From Peptostreptococcaceae bacterium (lineage in GTDB: Bacteria; Bacillota_A; Clostridia; Peptostreptococcales; Acidaminobacteraceae), in contig JABXKX010000615.1 of assembly GCA_013619035.1 (NCBI GenBank), positions 1 to 11,102 of the forward strand: 11,102 nt of DNA, in the 5' to 3' direction. Below are positions 1 through 6,017 of the stretch, in pieces. Position 1 is the stretch's first letter. Each line of letters begins with the position of its first letter. A program made the translations under genes and the position numbers. The notes under the pieces were generated by a model, which worked only from the letters and a program-made list of their open reading frames with translations, searched no databases and had not been told where the DNA came from.

Positions 1-273
1 GCTTTACTGGCACAGATACAAGTCGAAAATCAAACGGTTAAAGGCATTATTGAATCAAACTTAGATGACTTAAAAAATGCTTTAAGAGATGAAGGTTACG
101 AAATTGGTGAATTAGATGTTTCTGTTAATAAAGAAAACACCGGTGAACAAGAACAACAAAGCTCTTCACAAAATAAAAGACAGCAAGTCAAATTAGAAAC
201 ATTTGAAGAAATTGAAGAAAAAATAGCAAAACAAAACTTAGTAGGTGAGAAAGCAATCGATTATCTCGCATAG
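1..273 (+). CDS. fliK: Flagellar hook-length control protein FliK, C-terminal part (5' end outside window)
   Basis: The reading frame is open from base 1 to a TAG at 271-273, giving the last 90 codons of a protein that starts outside the window. The fragment opens with a pattern (ALLAQIQVENQTVKGIIESN, then LDDLKNALRDEGYEIGELDV) that fits the conserved C-terminal hook-length domain of FliK: beta strand, helix, and a strand ending in an L-x-V element. A Gln/Ser/Lys-rich, probably flexible tail of about 50 residues follows. FliK is secreted through the flagellar export apparatus, measures the hook, and triggers the substrate switch in FlhB, which is encoded further down this operon. The assignment rests on the weakly conserved C-terminal domain plus position directly before flgD, as in Bacillus and Clostridia. 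The stop codon is embedded in the flgD ribosome binding site (TAGGAGGTGG), so the two are probably translationally coupled. Confidence 0.82.
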   Translation, partial: ALLAQIQVENQTVKGIIESNLDDLKNALRDEGYEIGELDVSVNKENTGEQEQQSSSQNKRQQVKLETFEEIEEKIAKQNLVGEKAIDYLA

Positions 274-284
274 GAGGTGGAAAA

Positions 285-728
285 ATGAGCGTAATAGGTA
301 CACTAACCGATGCCAACAAATCAGTATTAGATACTTTGTCAAAAGATGTAGAAAATAAAATGAAGTTAGAAAATCAGCAACTTGGTAAAGATGCTTTTCT
401 AAGACTTATGATGACACAGCTTGCACATCAAGATCCATTAGAACCATTAGATAACGAACAAATGATATCACAGATGGCTGAATTTACATCAGTGGAGCAA
501 ATGGGTATGATGACAACAGCAGCTGCGAAACAAGTCGAACAGAATGTTGAGATTATCGAAGCGTTAAAAGGTATCTCAGACGGTTCTGGATCATCGGAAA
601 CGGATGAGAAAATTCAAACTTTAATTGAAAAAACGGATATGACGAATGAATTGAACACTCAAATATTGGATGAATTGATTAAGTTAAATGCAGCGAATGT
701 ACAAAAAGCAGTAGAAGCTTATGAATAG
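285..728 (+). CDS. flgD: Hook assembly (hook cap) protein FlgD, short form
   Basis: This 147-residue protein carries the hallmark FlgD N-terminal block at residues 32-73, including LGKDAFLRLMMTQLAHQDPLEP and the downstream NEQMISQMAEFTSVEQ. FlgD forms the scaffold at the tip of the growing hook on which FlgE subunits polymerise, and is exported by the flagellar type III system. It lacks the Tudor-like and Ig-like C-terminal domains of the enterobacterial protein (about 230 residues). After a Gly/Ser-rich break at residues 98-105 it ends in a polar, probably helical tail (106-147). Short FlgD proteins of this kind are known in Bacillus, so it is probably complete rather than truncated. The ATG follows AGGAGGTGG, which overlaps the fliK stop, with a good spacing of about 4-8 nt. 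The next gene begins 11 nt after its stop. Confidence 0.95.
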   Translation: MSVIGTLTDANKSVLDTLSKDVENKMKLENQQLGKDAFLRLMMTQLAHQDPLEPLDNEQMISQMAEFTSVEQMGMMTTAAAKQVEQNVEIIEALKGISDGSGSSETDEKIQTLIEKTDMTNELNTQILDELIKLNAANVQKAVEAYE

Positions 729-739
729 GGAGTGAGACG

Positions 740-1129
740 ATGACTAAAGTTGATATGAATCAAGCGATTCAAAAAACGAAGATAAATTCCAATCAACAAC
801 AAAAAATTAATCAGAATCAACGTCCCCAAGGTCAATCATTTCAAGATGTCTTAGCTAAAGTTAAATCTTCAAACCAAGAAGTTAAAATTTCTAAACATGC
901 TCAAGCGAGACTTGACCAAAGAAATATTACTTTATCAGAAGCGGATATGGTGAAAATTGATCAAGCAATGGAAAAAGCAGATAAAAAAGGTATCAAAGAT
1001 GCTTTAATATTAATGGACAACAAAGCATTTGTAGCCAACATTAAGAATAAAACGATTATAACGGCAGCTGCAAATGAACAGTTAAAAGAAAATGTATTTA
1101 CAAATATTGATGGCGCTGTGATAGTATAA
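740..1129 (+). CDS. Conserved flagellar operon protein between flgD and flgE (TIGR02530-like), function unknown
   Basis: The 129-residue product matches, from memory, the conserved 'flagellar operon protein' family found between flgD and flgE in many Firmicutes. An N-terminal Gln/Asn/Lys-rich stretch (residues 8-32) looks disordered, as in many flagellar export substrates. A conserved core follows: SKHAQARLDQRNI at 51-63, a helix ending KADKKGIKDALI at 79-90, KNKTIITA at 102-109, and the terminal VFTNIDGAVIV. No signal peptide or membrane segment is visible. Its biochemical role is not established. Its position between the hook cap and hook genes, downstream of fliK, suggests a hook-assembly accessory, export substrate or regulator, but this is inference. 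It starts 11 nt after flgD with an AGGGAGTGAG ribosome binding site. A 77-nt gap containing a hairpin separates it from flgE. Confidence 0.85.
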   Translation: MTKVDMNQAIQKTKINSNQQQKINQNQRPQGQSFQDVLAKVKSSNQEVKISKHAQARLDQRNITLSEADMVKIDQAMEKADKKGIKDALILMDNKAFVANIKNKTIITAAANEQLKENVFTNIDGAVIV

Positions 1130-1150
1130 GCTGGACCTTATGGAAGCTTA

Positions 1151-1175
1151 GTGATTGATCCTAATGATCAATCAC
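1151..1175 (+). promoter_or_regulatory. Perfect 10-bp hairpin in the flgE leader
   Basis: The left arm GTGATTGATC (1151-1160) and right arm GATCAATCAC (1166-1175) are exact reverse complements around a 5-nt loop, CTAAT. No run of T follows (the next bases are ACTCACAGTAAT), so it does not look like an intrinsic terminator. It ends 17 nt before the flgE ribosome binding site at 1193-1199. A weaker 6-bp inverted repeat (TAAGCT 1127-1132 and AGCTTA 1145-1150) lies just upstream. A role as a 5' stabiliser, RNase-processing boundary or protein-binding site is inference. Confidence 0.6.
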
Positions 1176-1206
1176 ACTCACAGTAATACTCTAGGAGGTC
1201 AAAATT

Positions 1207-2586
1207 ATGATGAGATCAATGTACGCTGGTGTTTCAGGTTTACAAGTACACCAGGTAAAAATGGATATTATAGGTAACAACATTGCGAATGTAAACACTG
1301 TAGGATTTAAAGGTTCTAAAGTAACATTCCAAGAAGTATTTTCTCAAACAATCAAAGGAGCAGGTGCTCCTCAAGAAGGTCGTGGTGGTACTAATGCTCA
1401 ACAAGTTGGTTTAGGTGTTGGTTTATCAGCGATTTCTGTTCAACATACAAAAGGTTCTACACAAATAACAAGTAATCCAACCGATATTATGATCGACGGA
1501 AACGGGTTCTTTGTCGTATCTACTGATAACGATGGTAGTAATAAATTTTATACAAGAGCGGGTAACTTCTCTTTAGATAAGTTGGGCTACTTGGTAAATC
1601 CGAGTGGTCTAAAAGTTCTGGGTGAAAATGGAAAGGCTGTGCGAATCAACAAGTCAGACACTATAGAAGCTACGCCGACAAGTGAAATAGAACTTACAGC
1701 GAATCTTAATTTCAATTATGATGAAACTGAAGATTTTGGAACAAATAATGAAATTTACACAACAACTACGGATGTCTATGACTCAGTAGGAAATAAATCT
1801 GTTGTGACGGTTAAGTTTGGTCAAAAGTTTTCTACACCTGCTGGAACAGCAGAAGCTGATGTGAGATCTTACAGACAAGTATCGTTTAGTGCTGATGGCG
1901 CAACAACTATAGGTGCTTTAGATCCGAGCGGTACTCAAACAACAGCTACAGCTAAGTATGCAGAGTTTGATTTCGAAGGTAACTTTAAAAGATTTGTAAC
2001 TTTAGCCGATGCTGACTTCAACTTCACAGCTCCCAATACTGCTGTTACGCCAGACTCTGTAAAAACGGGAGTTGGAACAGATGTACCGCCTGCTGATGCT
2101 TTATTTAAGATTGACGTTGCTGGTGCTGCACCTGTAGAGATTCAACTTGATAAGGATACTTTTTCAGGAATCACTCATTATGCACAAACTACTGATATGA
2201 AGGCAACTCCAGTAGATGGTAATTCTGCTGGCGCTCTTGATTCATTCGCAATTTCTTCTTCAGGAGAAGTTTTCGGAACATATACAAATGGAGAAAGAGG
2301 GACTATAGCTACCTTAGGTTTAGCAGATTTTGATAACGCACCTGGTTTGATGAAAATTGGTGGAAACTTATTTACAAATACACCAAACTCTGGTACGCCA
2401 AAATTCGGTGTGCCGGGAACAGGTAGTTTCGGTCAATTGGCACCTGGTGCTTTAGAAATGTCAAATGTTGACTTATCACAAGAATTTACAGATATGATTA
2501 CTACTCAAAGAGGTTTCCAAGCTTGTTCAAGAGTTATTACTACAACTGATGAGATGCTTCAAGAATTGGTTAACCTAAAGAGATAA
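1207..2586 (+). CDS. flgE: Flagellar hook protein FlgE
   Basis: FlgE polymerises into the hook, the universal joint between motor and filament. The 459-residue product has both conserved ends of the rod/hook family. The N-terminal D0 helix contains NNIANVNTVGFKGSK (24-38), followed by a Gly/Gln-rich segment and the FYTRAGNFSLDKLGYLVNPS block (114-133). The C-terminal part has LAPGALEMSNVDLSQEFTDM and the terminal TTTDEMLQELVNLKR. The middle (about 145-400) is a Thr/Ala/Asp-rich variable region, the surface-exposed domain that differs between species. It makes the protein longer than the roughly 264 residues of Bacillus subtilis. One oddity is a single cysteine, C440, in the C-terminal helix (RGFQACSR), where asparagine is usual. 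The first of two consecutive ATGs (1207 and 1210) is chosen because it lies 7 nt from a perfect AGGAGGT at 1193-1199. Hairpins occur in the gaps on both sides. Confidence 0.97.
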   Translation: MMRSMYAGVSGLQVHQVKMDIIGNNIANVNTVGFKGSKVTFQEVFSQTIKGAGAPQEGRGGTNAQQVGLGVGLSAISVQHTKGSTQITSNPTDIMIDGNGFFVVSTDNDGSNKFYTRAGNFSLDKLGYLVNPSGLKVLGENGKAVRINKSDTIEATPTSEIELTANLNFNYDETEDFGTNNEIYTTTTDVYDSVGNKSVVTVKFGQKFSTPAGTAEADVRSYRQVSFSADGATTIGALDPSGTQTTATAKYAEFDFEGNFKRFVTLADADFNFTAPNTAVTPDSVKTGVGTDVPPADALFKIDVAGAAPVEIQLDKDTFSGITHYAQTTDMKATPVDGNSAGALDSFAISSSGEVFGTYTNGERGTIATLGLADFDNAPGLMKIGGNLFTNTPNSGTPKFGVPGTGSFGQLAPGALEMSNVDLSQEFTDMITTQRGFQACSRVITTTDEMLQELVNLKR

Positions 2587-2687
2587 TTCGTAATATAGCC
2601 TAGTAAAAGAATAGTGTTTCCAACCTTTTGTTTGGGATATATATAAAAATAGGTGAATATAACCAGTATTTAGAAATTGAACTAAAA

Positions 2688-2715
2688 AGTAGTTGTCATT
2701 TTGTTGACAACTACT
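2688..2715 (+). promoter_or_regulatory. Perfect 11-bp hairpin between flgE and flbD
   Basis: The left arm AGTAGTTGTCA (2688-2698) and right arm TGACAACTACT (2705-2715) pair perfectly around a 6-nt loop, TTTTGT. The tail is only moderately T-rich (GTTCTTAGG), so at best this is a weak or partial terminator. It could equally be a 3' stabilising or processing element for the upstream flgE message. It sits in the 172-nt gap at 2587-2758, the largest in the window. No further gene or clear structure is visible in the first 100 nt of that gap. Confidence 0.6.
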
Positions 2716-2743
2716 GTTCTTAGGTTCTAAATTATAGTATAAT
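2704..2743 (+). promoter_or_regulatory. Possible internal sigma-A-type promoter ahead of flbD-motAB
   Basis: A consensus -35 box TTGACA lies at 2704-2709, overlapping the right arm of the hairpin. With an 18-nt spacer it faces TAAATT (2728-2733), a 4/6 match to the -10 consensus. A perfect TATAAT is present at 2738-2743, but it is 28 nt from TTGACA and has no good -35 at the normal distance and no TG extension. The evidence is therefore mixed. A promoter here would give flbD-motA-motB expression partly independent of the upstream hook genes. No sigma-D (TAAA-N15-GCCGATAT) element was found in the gap. Confidence 0.3.
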
Positions 2744-2758
2744 TAAGAGAGAAGAATA

Positions 2759-2971
2759 ATGATTAGAGTAACCAGATTAAATGGCAGTGTATTTTTCTTA
2801 AATGATGATTTAATAGAATTTATGGAAGAAACACCTGATACAGTTATTACTTTGAGTACAGACAAAAAGCTAGTTGTTAAAGAAAGTATCGATGACTTGA
2901 TACAGCAAATTACACATTTTAGAAGAAGCATTTATCTTGGAGATTTAAGTCATATAGTTAAGGGAGAGTAG
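2759..2971 (+). CDS. flbD: FlbD/SwrD family flagellar motor-power protein
   Basis: The 70-residue product matches the small FlbD family along its whole length. It starts MIRVTRLNGSVFFLNDDLIEF, followed by EETPDTVITLSTDKKLVVKES and a C-terminal helix with the ITHFRRSIY element. There is no signal peptide or membrane segment. The Bacillus subtilis homologue, SwrD (YlzI), is known to raise flagellar motor torque and is needed for swarming. Here the gene lies 2 nt before motA, so an effect on stator function or level is a reasonable inference from both family and context. It is the first gene after the hairpin-containing gap. Its ribosome binding site (GAGAGAAG at 2747-2754) is weaker than those of its neighbours. 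This is the FlbD of Firmicutes, unrelated to the Caulobacter response regulator of the same name. Confidence 0.92.
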   Translation: MIRVTRLNGSVFFLNDDLIEFMEETPDTVITLSTDKKLVVKESIDDLIQQITHFRRSIYLGDLSHIVKGE

Positions 2972-2973
2972 TA

Positions 2974-3765
2974 ATGGATATAGGTTTAATAGCTGGTGCT
3001 ATAGCAGGTATGGGTCTAGTTATATTTGGTATCGTCAGTGGTGGTACACCAATTATGTCATTTATCGATACAGGATCTATTTTGATCGTTATCGGTGGTG
3101 GAATTTCAGCAACGTTTGTACAATATCCATTGGCTGACATGCTTGGAGCTGGTAAAGTCTTTGGAAAGGCTTTGAAAAACCCAGAATTTAATACAGGTCA
3201 AATTATAGATAAAGTTATTGAACTTGCTAATGTTGCTAGAAGAGAAGGTCTTCTTGCTTTAGAAGAAGCTGTAGATGAAGTAAATGACGAATTTCTAAAA
3301 AAAGGCGTTATGTTAATCGTGGATGGTACAGATCCAGAAATGGTTAAGAATATATTAGAAACTGAATTGGTCAATATGTTAGATCGACATGGAAGAGCAA
3401 GAGGTATTTTTGAAGCTCTTGGTGCCTTGATGCCTGCATTTGGTATGATTGGTACCTTAGTTGGTCTTGTTGCCATGTTACAAAACTTATCGGATCCAGC
3501 TTCCATCGGTCCGTCAATGGCCGTAGCGTTGTTAACAACATTTTACGGTTCATTATTTGCCAATCTCTTTTTTATACCAATAGCGGGTAAGTTAAAGATT
3601 AAGAGTGATGAAGAAGCACTTGTAAAGCAGGTTATGATTGAAGGTTTATTGTCAATCCAAGCGGGTGAAAACCCAAGAATAATCGAAGAAAAACTGAAAG
3701 CATTTTTATCTCCAGCAATAAGAAAATCTATCGGAACTCAAGAAGAGGGTGCTGAAAATGGATAG
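2974..3765 (+). CDS. motA: Flagellar stator ion-channel subunit MotA (PomA-like)
   Basis: MotA forms the membrane ring around MotB and transmits ion flow to the rotor. The 263-residue protein has four hydrophobic segments, at about 4-22, 32-50, 147-168 and 181-203, and a large cytoplasmic loop between the second and third. The loop carries R90 and E98 in ARREGLLALEE, the charged residues that contact FliG. P154 (ALMPAFGMIGTLVGL) and P202 (FFIPIAGKL) correspond to the two essential prolines. An aspartate, D32, at the start of the second membrane segment (FIDTGSILIVIGG) and the PAFGMIGTLVGLVAML/AVALLTT blocks resemble the sodium-type PomA more than the proton-type MotA of enterics. The start follows AGGGAGAG. 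The 3' end overlaps motB by 8 nt, indicating coupled synthesis of the complex. Confidence 0.96.
   Translation: MDIGLIAGAIAGMGLVIFGIVSGGTPIMSFIDTGSILIVIGGGISATFVQYPLADMLGAGKVFGKALKNPEFNTGQIIDKVIELANVARREGLLALEEAVDEVNDEFLKKGVMLIVDGTDPEMVKNILETELVNMLDRHGRARGIFEALGALMPAFGMIGTLVGLVAMLQNLSDPASIGPSMAVALLTTFYGSLFANLFFIPIAGKLKIKSDEEALVKQVMIEGLLSIQAGENPRIIEEKLKAFLSPAIRKSIGTQEEGAENG
3743..3749 (+). promoter_or_regulatory. Ribosome binding site that fixes the motB start
   Basis: AAGAGGG at 3743-3749 lies 8 nt before the ATG at 3758. An in-frame GTG at 3749 overlaps this site and has no purine-rich site of its own at the right distance, so the ATG is preferred. Confidence 0.6.
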
Positions 3766-4555
3766 AAAACCAGAAGAATGTAAAGCTGGGGCACCCGAAT
3801 GGATGACCACCTATGGAGACTTGGTAACACTTCTGATGTGTTTCTTTGTACTACTCTTTGCGTTCTCTGAAATTGATGCGCAGAAATTTGATGCAGTAAT
3901 GAAATCATTTCAAGGTTCCGCAGGTGTTTTAGAAAGTGGTAAATCATTATCAGAGGATGAACTGGTATTTGATGCATCTCCTGAAAAAGATACTACTCCT
4001 GAAACAACTACACCTGAAGAATTAGAGATTGTTCAAGAAATCCTTAGAGAAATGACTGAGAAGTTAGAAGAAGAGTTATCTGGAAGAGACTTAATTGACG
4101 TGGTAGAATTTGACATTGTCGATACAAAACTTATCATAAAACTAAAAGATAACGTTCTCTTTGATCCCGCAAAAGCAGATATTAAACCTGATGCTTTAGG
4201 CATATTAAATATTCTAGGTGAAACGCTACAGGGTGATATTTTCAGCATGAGTGATTTCCGAATCGAAGGACATACAGATAATGTGCCAATCAATACCATT
4301 AGATTTCCATCTAACTGGGAATTGTCAGCGAGTCGTGCGACTAGTGTGTTAAGATACTTTAGAGATGAATTGGACTTTCCGGAAGAGCATTTAGCGATAT
4401 CTGGATATGCTGATATGAAACCTCTTGAGACCAACGATACACCCGAAGGTCGTGCTGCCAATCGACGTGTAGAAATTATAGTAGAAAATATAGATTTAGG
4501 TACTACAATACCTGAAGGCATAACAGAAGAATCAAAAACGGATGAAGGGGAGTAA
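3758..4555 (+). CDS. motB: Flagellar stator protein MotB (PomB-like), OmpA-type peptidoglycan anchor
   Basis: MotB carries the ion-binding aspartate of the stator and anchors it to the cell wall. From the ATG at 3758 the product is 265 residues. It has a short cytoplasmic N-terminus, then one membrane helix in GAPEWMTTYGDLVTLLMCFF and the following VLLFAFSEID. D21 is the channel aspartate. An acidic, Thr/Pro-rich plug/linker region covers about 45-100. A C-terminal OmpA-like domain (about 121-243) has GHTDNVP (171-177), NWELSASRA and NRRVEI (235-240). The membrane helix closely resembles Vibrio PomB (WM-T--DL--LLMCFFVLL--FSE-D) rather than enteric MotB, which favours sodium coupling by family resemblance, not proof. 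An in-frame GTG at 3749 would add three residues, but the Shine-Dalgarno favours the ATG. The gene overlaps motA by 8 nt and ends 2 nt before fliL. Confidence 0.95.
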   Translation: MDRKPEECKAGAPEWMTTYGDLVTLLMCFFVLLFAFSEIDAQKFDAVMKSFQGSAGVLESGKSLSEDELVFDASPEKDTTPETTTPEELEIVQEILREMTEKLEEELSGRDLIDVVEFDIVDTKLIIKLKDNVLFDPAKADIKPDALGILNILGETLQGDIFSMSDFRIEGHTDNVPINTIRFPSNWELSASRATSVLRYFRDELDFPEEHLAISGYADMKPLETNDTPEGRAANRRVEIIVENIDLGTTIPEGITEESKTDEGE

Positions 4556-4557
4556 AG

Positions 4558-4986
4558 ATGAAAAAAATTATAATGTTTGGTGGTATAGCTTTAGTGCTCA
4601 TTATCGCAGCAGTTTTAGTATTTGTATTTGTAATTAACGGGAATGGTGAAGATAAGGTAGAGGAACTTGAGGAAATCAAATATCAATTACCAGAAATGTA
4701 TACGAATATTCCTGTTGGCGATGAAGACGGTACTTATAAAATATTGAAATTGCAGATGACTATAGTATATACAAACGAGGATTATACAGAAACACTTCCT
4801 AAAAGAGAAGATGACATTGTTGATTTCTTAAACGGTTACTTCAGAGATAAAACTTTAGATACCGTTAACAGAAAAAATGGTAAAGAAAGAATAAAAGAAG
4901 AAATCTTAGAAGAATTGATAGAGTTGTTGGAAACTGATTCTGATAATCTTAAAAGGGTATTGTTAACACAGTTTATTATTCAATAA
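4558..4986 (+). CDS. fliL: Flagellar basal body-associated protein FliL
   Basis: The 142-residue product has the FliL plan: a very short N-terminus (MKKIIMFG), one membrane helix at about 5-27, and an extracytoplasmic domain. The domain runs from a strand with YKILKLQMTIVYT to a helix-rich section (DDIVDFLNGYFRDKTLDTV, EEILEELIELL) and ends in the hydrophobic strand VLLTQFIIQ, a typical FliL C-terminus. FliL surrounds stator units and stabilises them in an active state. Its position directly after motA-motB and before the switch genes fits that role. It starts 2 nt after the motB stop, with GGGGAG as the ribosome binding site inside the end of motB. Confidence 0.93.
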   Translation: MKKIIMFGGIALVLIIAAVLVFVFVINGNGEDKVEELEEIKYQLPEMYTNIPVGDEDGTYKILKLQMTIVYTNEDYTETLPKREDDIVDFLNGYFRDKTLDTVNRKNGKERIKEEILEELIELLETDSDNLKRVLLTQFIIQ

Positions 4987-4999
4987 AAGTTACATAAAG

Positions 5000-5010
5000 A
5001 AAGGTGGTGA
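5000..5010 (+). promoter_or_regulatory. Near-perfect ribosome binding site of fliM
   Basis: AAAGGTGGTGA differs at a single position from the full anti-16S complement AAAGGAGGTGA and ends 5 nt before the fliM ATG. It is among the strongest sites in the window and lies in a 29-nt gap, so fliM can initiate independently of fliL. Confidence 0.6.
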
Positions 5011-5015
5011 GGTAA

Positions 5016-6017
5016 ATGTCAGATGTTATGTCCCAAAGTGAAATAGATGATCTACTATCCGCTTTGAACTCTGGTGATGTTGATGTCGCAGAGATACAAG
5101 AAGATAAAAAAGAAAAACGTGTTCGAAAATATGACTTCTTAAGACCGGACAAATTTGCCAAAGAACATCTAAGAACTTTAGAAGTTATTCACGAGAATTT
5201 CTCAAGACTTTTAAATAACTTTCTTTCAGGTTACCTCAGAACATTTATTGAGATAGAAGTATTAAATGCAGAAAGTTTAATTTATAGTGAATTTGCAAAT
5301 GCAATTTCTAATCCAGCTATTCTTGGAATTATAGATTTTTCTCCATTAGAAGGTCAAATGATACTGGACTTTTCTTCTGACGTTGCATTTACAATGATCG
5401 AAAGAGTGTTGGGTGGTACTGCATCCGGCGGACTAGCTGAAAAGAGAAGTTTAACTGAAATTGAGATGACACTCATAAGAACCATCATTATGAAGTTTAT
5501 TAATTTATTAAAAGAACCTTGGGGTAATATTATAGAATTAAGACCTAAGTTAGATACAATAGAAACAAACTCACAATTTGCTCAAGTTATTTCGCCTTCA
5601 GAATCGGTTGCACTGATTACACTGAATTTAAAAATTGGTGAAACCGAGGGTATGATTAACTTGTGTTATCCACATAATGTATTGGAGCCTATATTACCGA
5701 ATTTAAGTTCTAAATTATGGTTTACTCAAACAGGTAAGAAGAACTTATCAGATGAAGAACGTGATGCTTTAGAGAAACAAGTACAAAAAACTAAAGTTGA
5801 CATGAAAGTTGAACTGGGTAATAGTTTTATCACGGTTGGAGAAATGTTGGCGCTAGGACGTGGAGATGTTATTGTGCTTGATAAAAAAGTGTCGCAGGAA
5901 TTAACTGTAAGAGTTGGCGAACAAGTGAAATTTAAAGGATTACCAGGCAAAAAAAATAGTAATTTAGCCGTTAGAATTACAGAAATTTTCGAGGAAGGAG
6001 ATGACTTAGATGGTTGA
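5016..6017 (+). CDS. fliM: Flagellar motor switch protein FliM
   Basis: FliM is the C-ring protein that receives CheY-P and switches rotation. The 333-residue product has all three parts. The N-terminal CheY-binding peptide is MSQSEIDDLLSAL at 5-17, followed by a charged linker. The CheC-like middle domain starts near YDFLRPDKFAKEHLRTLE (39-56) and contains the FliG-contacting GGTASGG motif (133-139) and the EKRSLTEIEMTLI helix. The C-terminal SpoA domain (about 250-328) carries VDMKVELGNSFITVGEML, GDVIVLDKK and LAVRITEIF. The middle domain lacks the CheC phosphatase signature, as expected for FliM. The length is typical. The 3' end overlaps fliY by 8 nt, so the two switch proteins are probably made in coupled amounts. 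Confidence 0.97.
   Translation: MSDVMSQSEIDDLLSALNSGDVDVAEIQEDKKEKRVRKYDFLRPDKFAKEHLRTLEVIHENFSRLLNNFLSGYLRTFIEIEVLNAESLIYSEFANAISNPAILGIIDFSPLEGQMILDFSSDVAFTMIERVLGGTASGGLAEKRSLTEIEMTLIRTIIMKFINLLKEPWGNIIELRPKLDTIETNSQFAQVISPSESVALITLNLKIGETEGMINLCYPHNVLEPILPNLSSKLWFTQTGKKNLSDEERDALEKQVQKTKVDMKVELGNSFITVGEMLALGRGDVIVLDKKVSQELTVRVGEQVKFKGLPGKKNSNLAVRITEIFEEGDDLDG

Noticed and set aside
2688..2720. The flgE-flbD hairpin as a full intrinsic terminator
   Set aside because: The stem is only 11 bp with few G-C pairs, and the following bases (GTTCTTAGG) are not a T-run. Full termination would also need a strong promoter downstream, which is not clear.
4033..4521. 162-codon reverse-strand open frame opposite motB
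   Set aside because: It lies wholly within the well-supported motB gene, has no recognisable domain and is an expected by-product of AT-rich codon use. The same holds for shorter reverse frames under motA, fliM, fliP, fliR and flhB.
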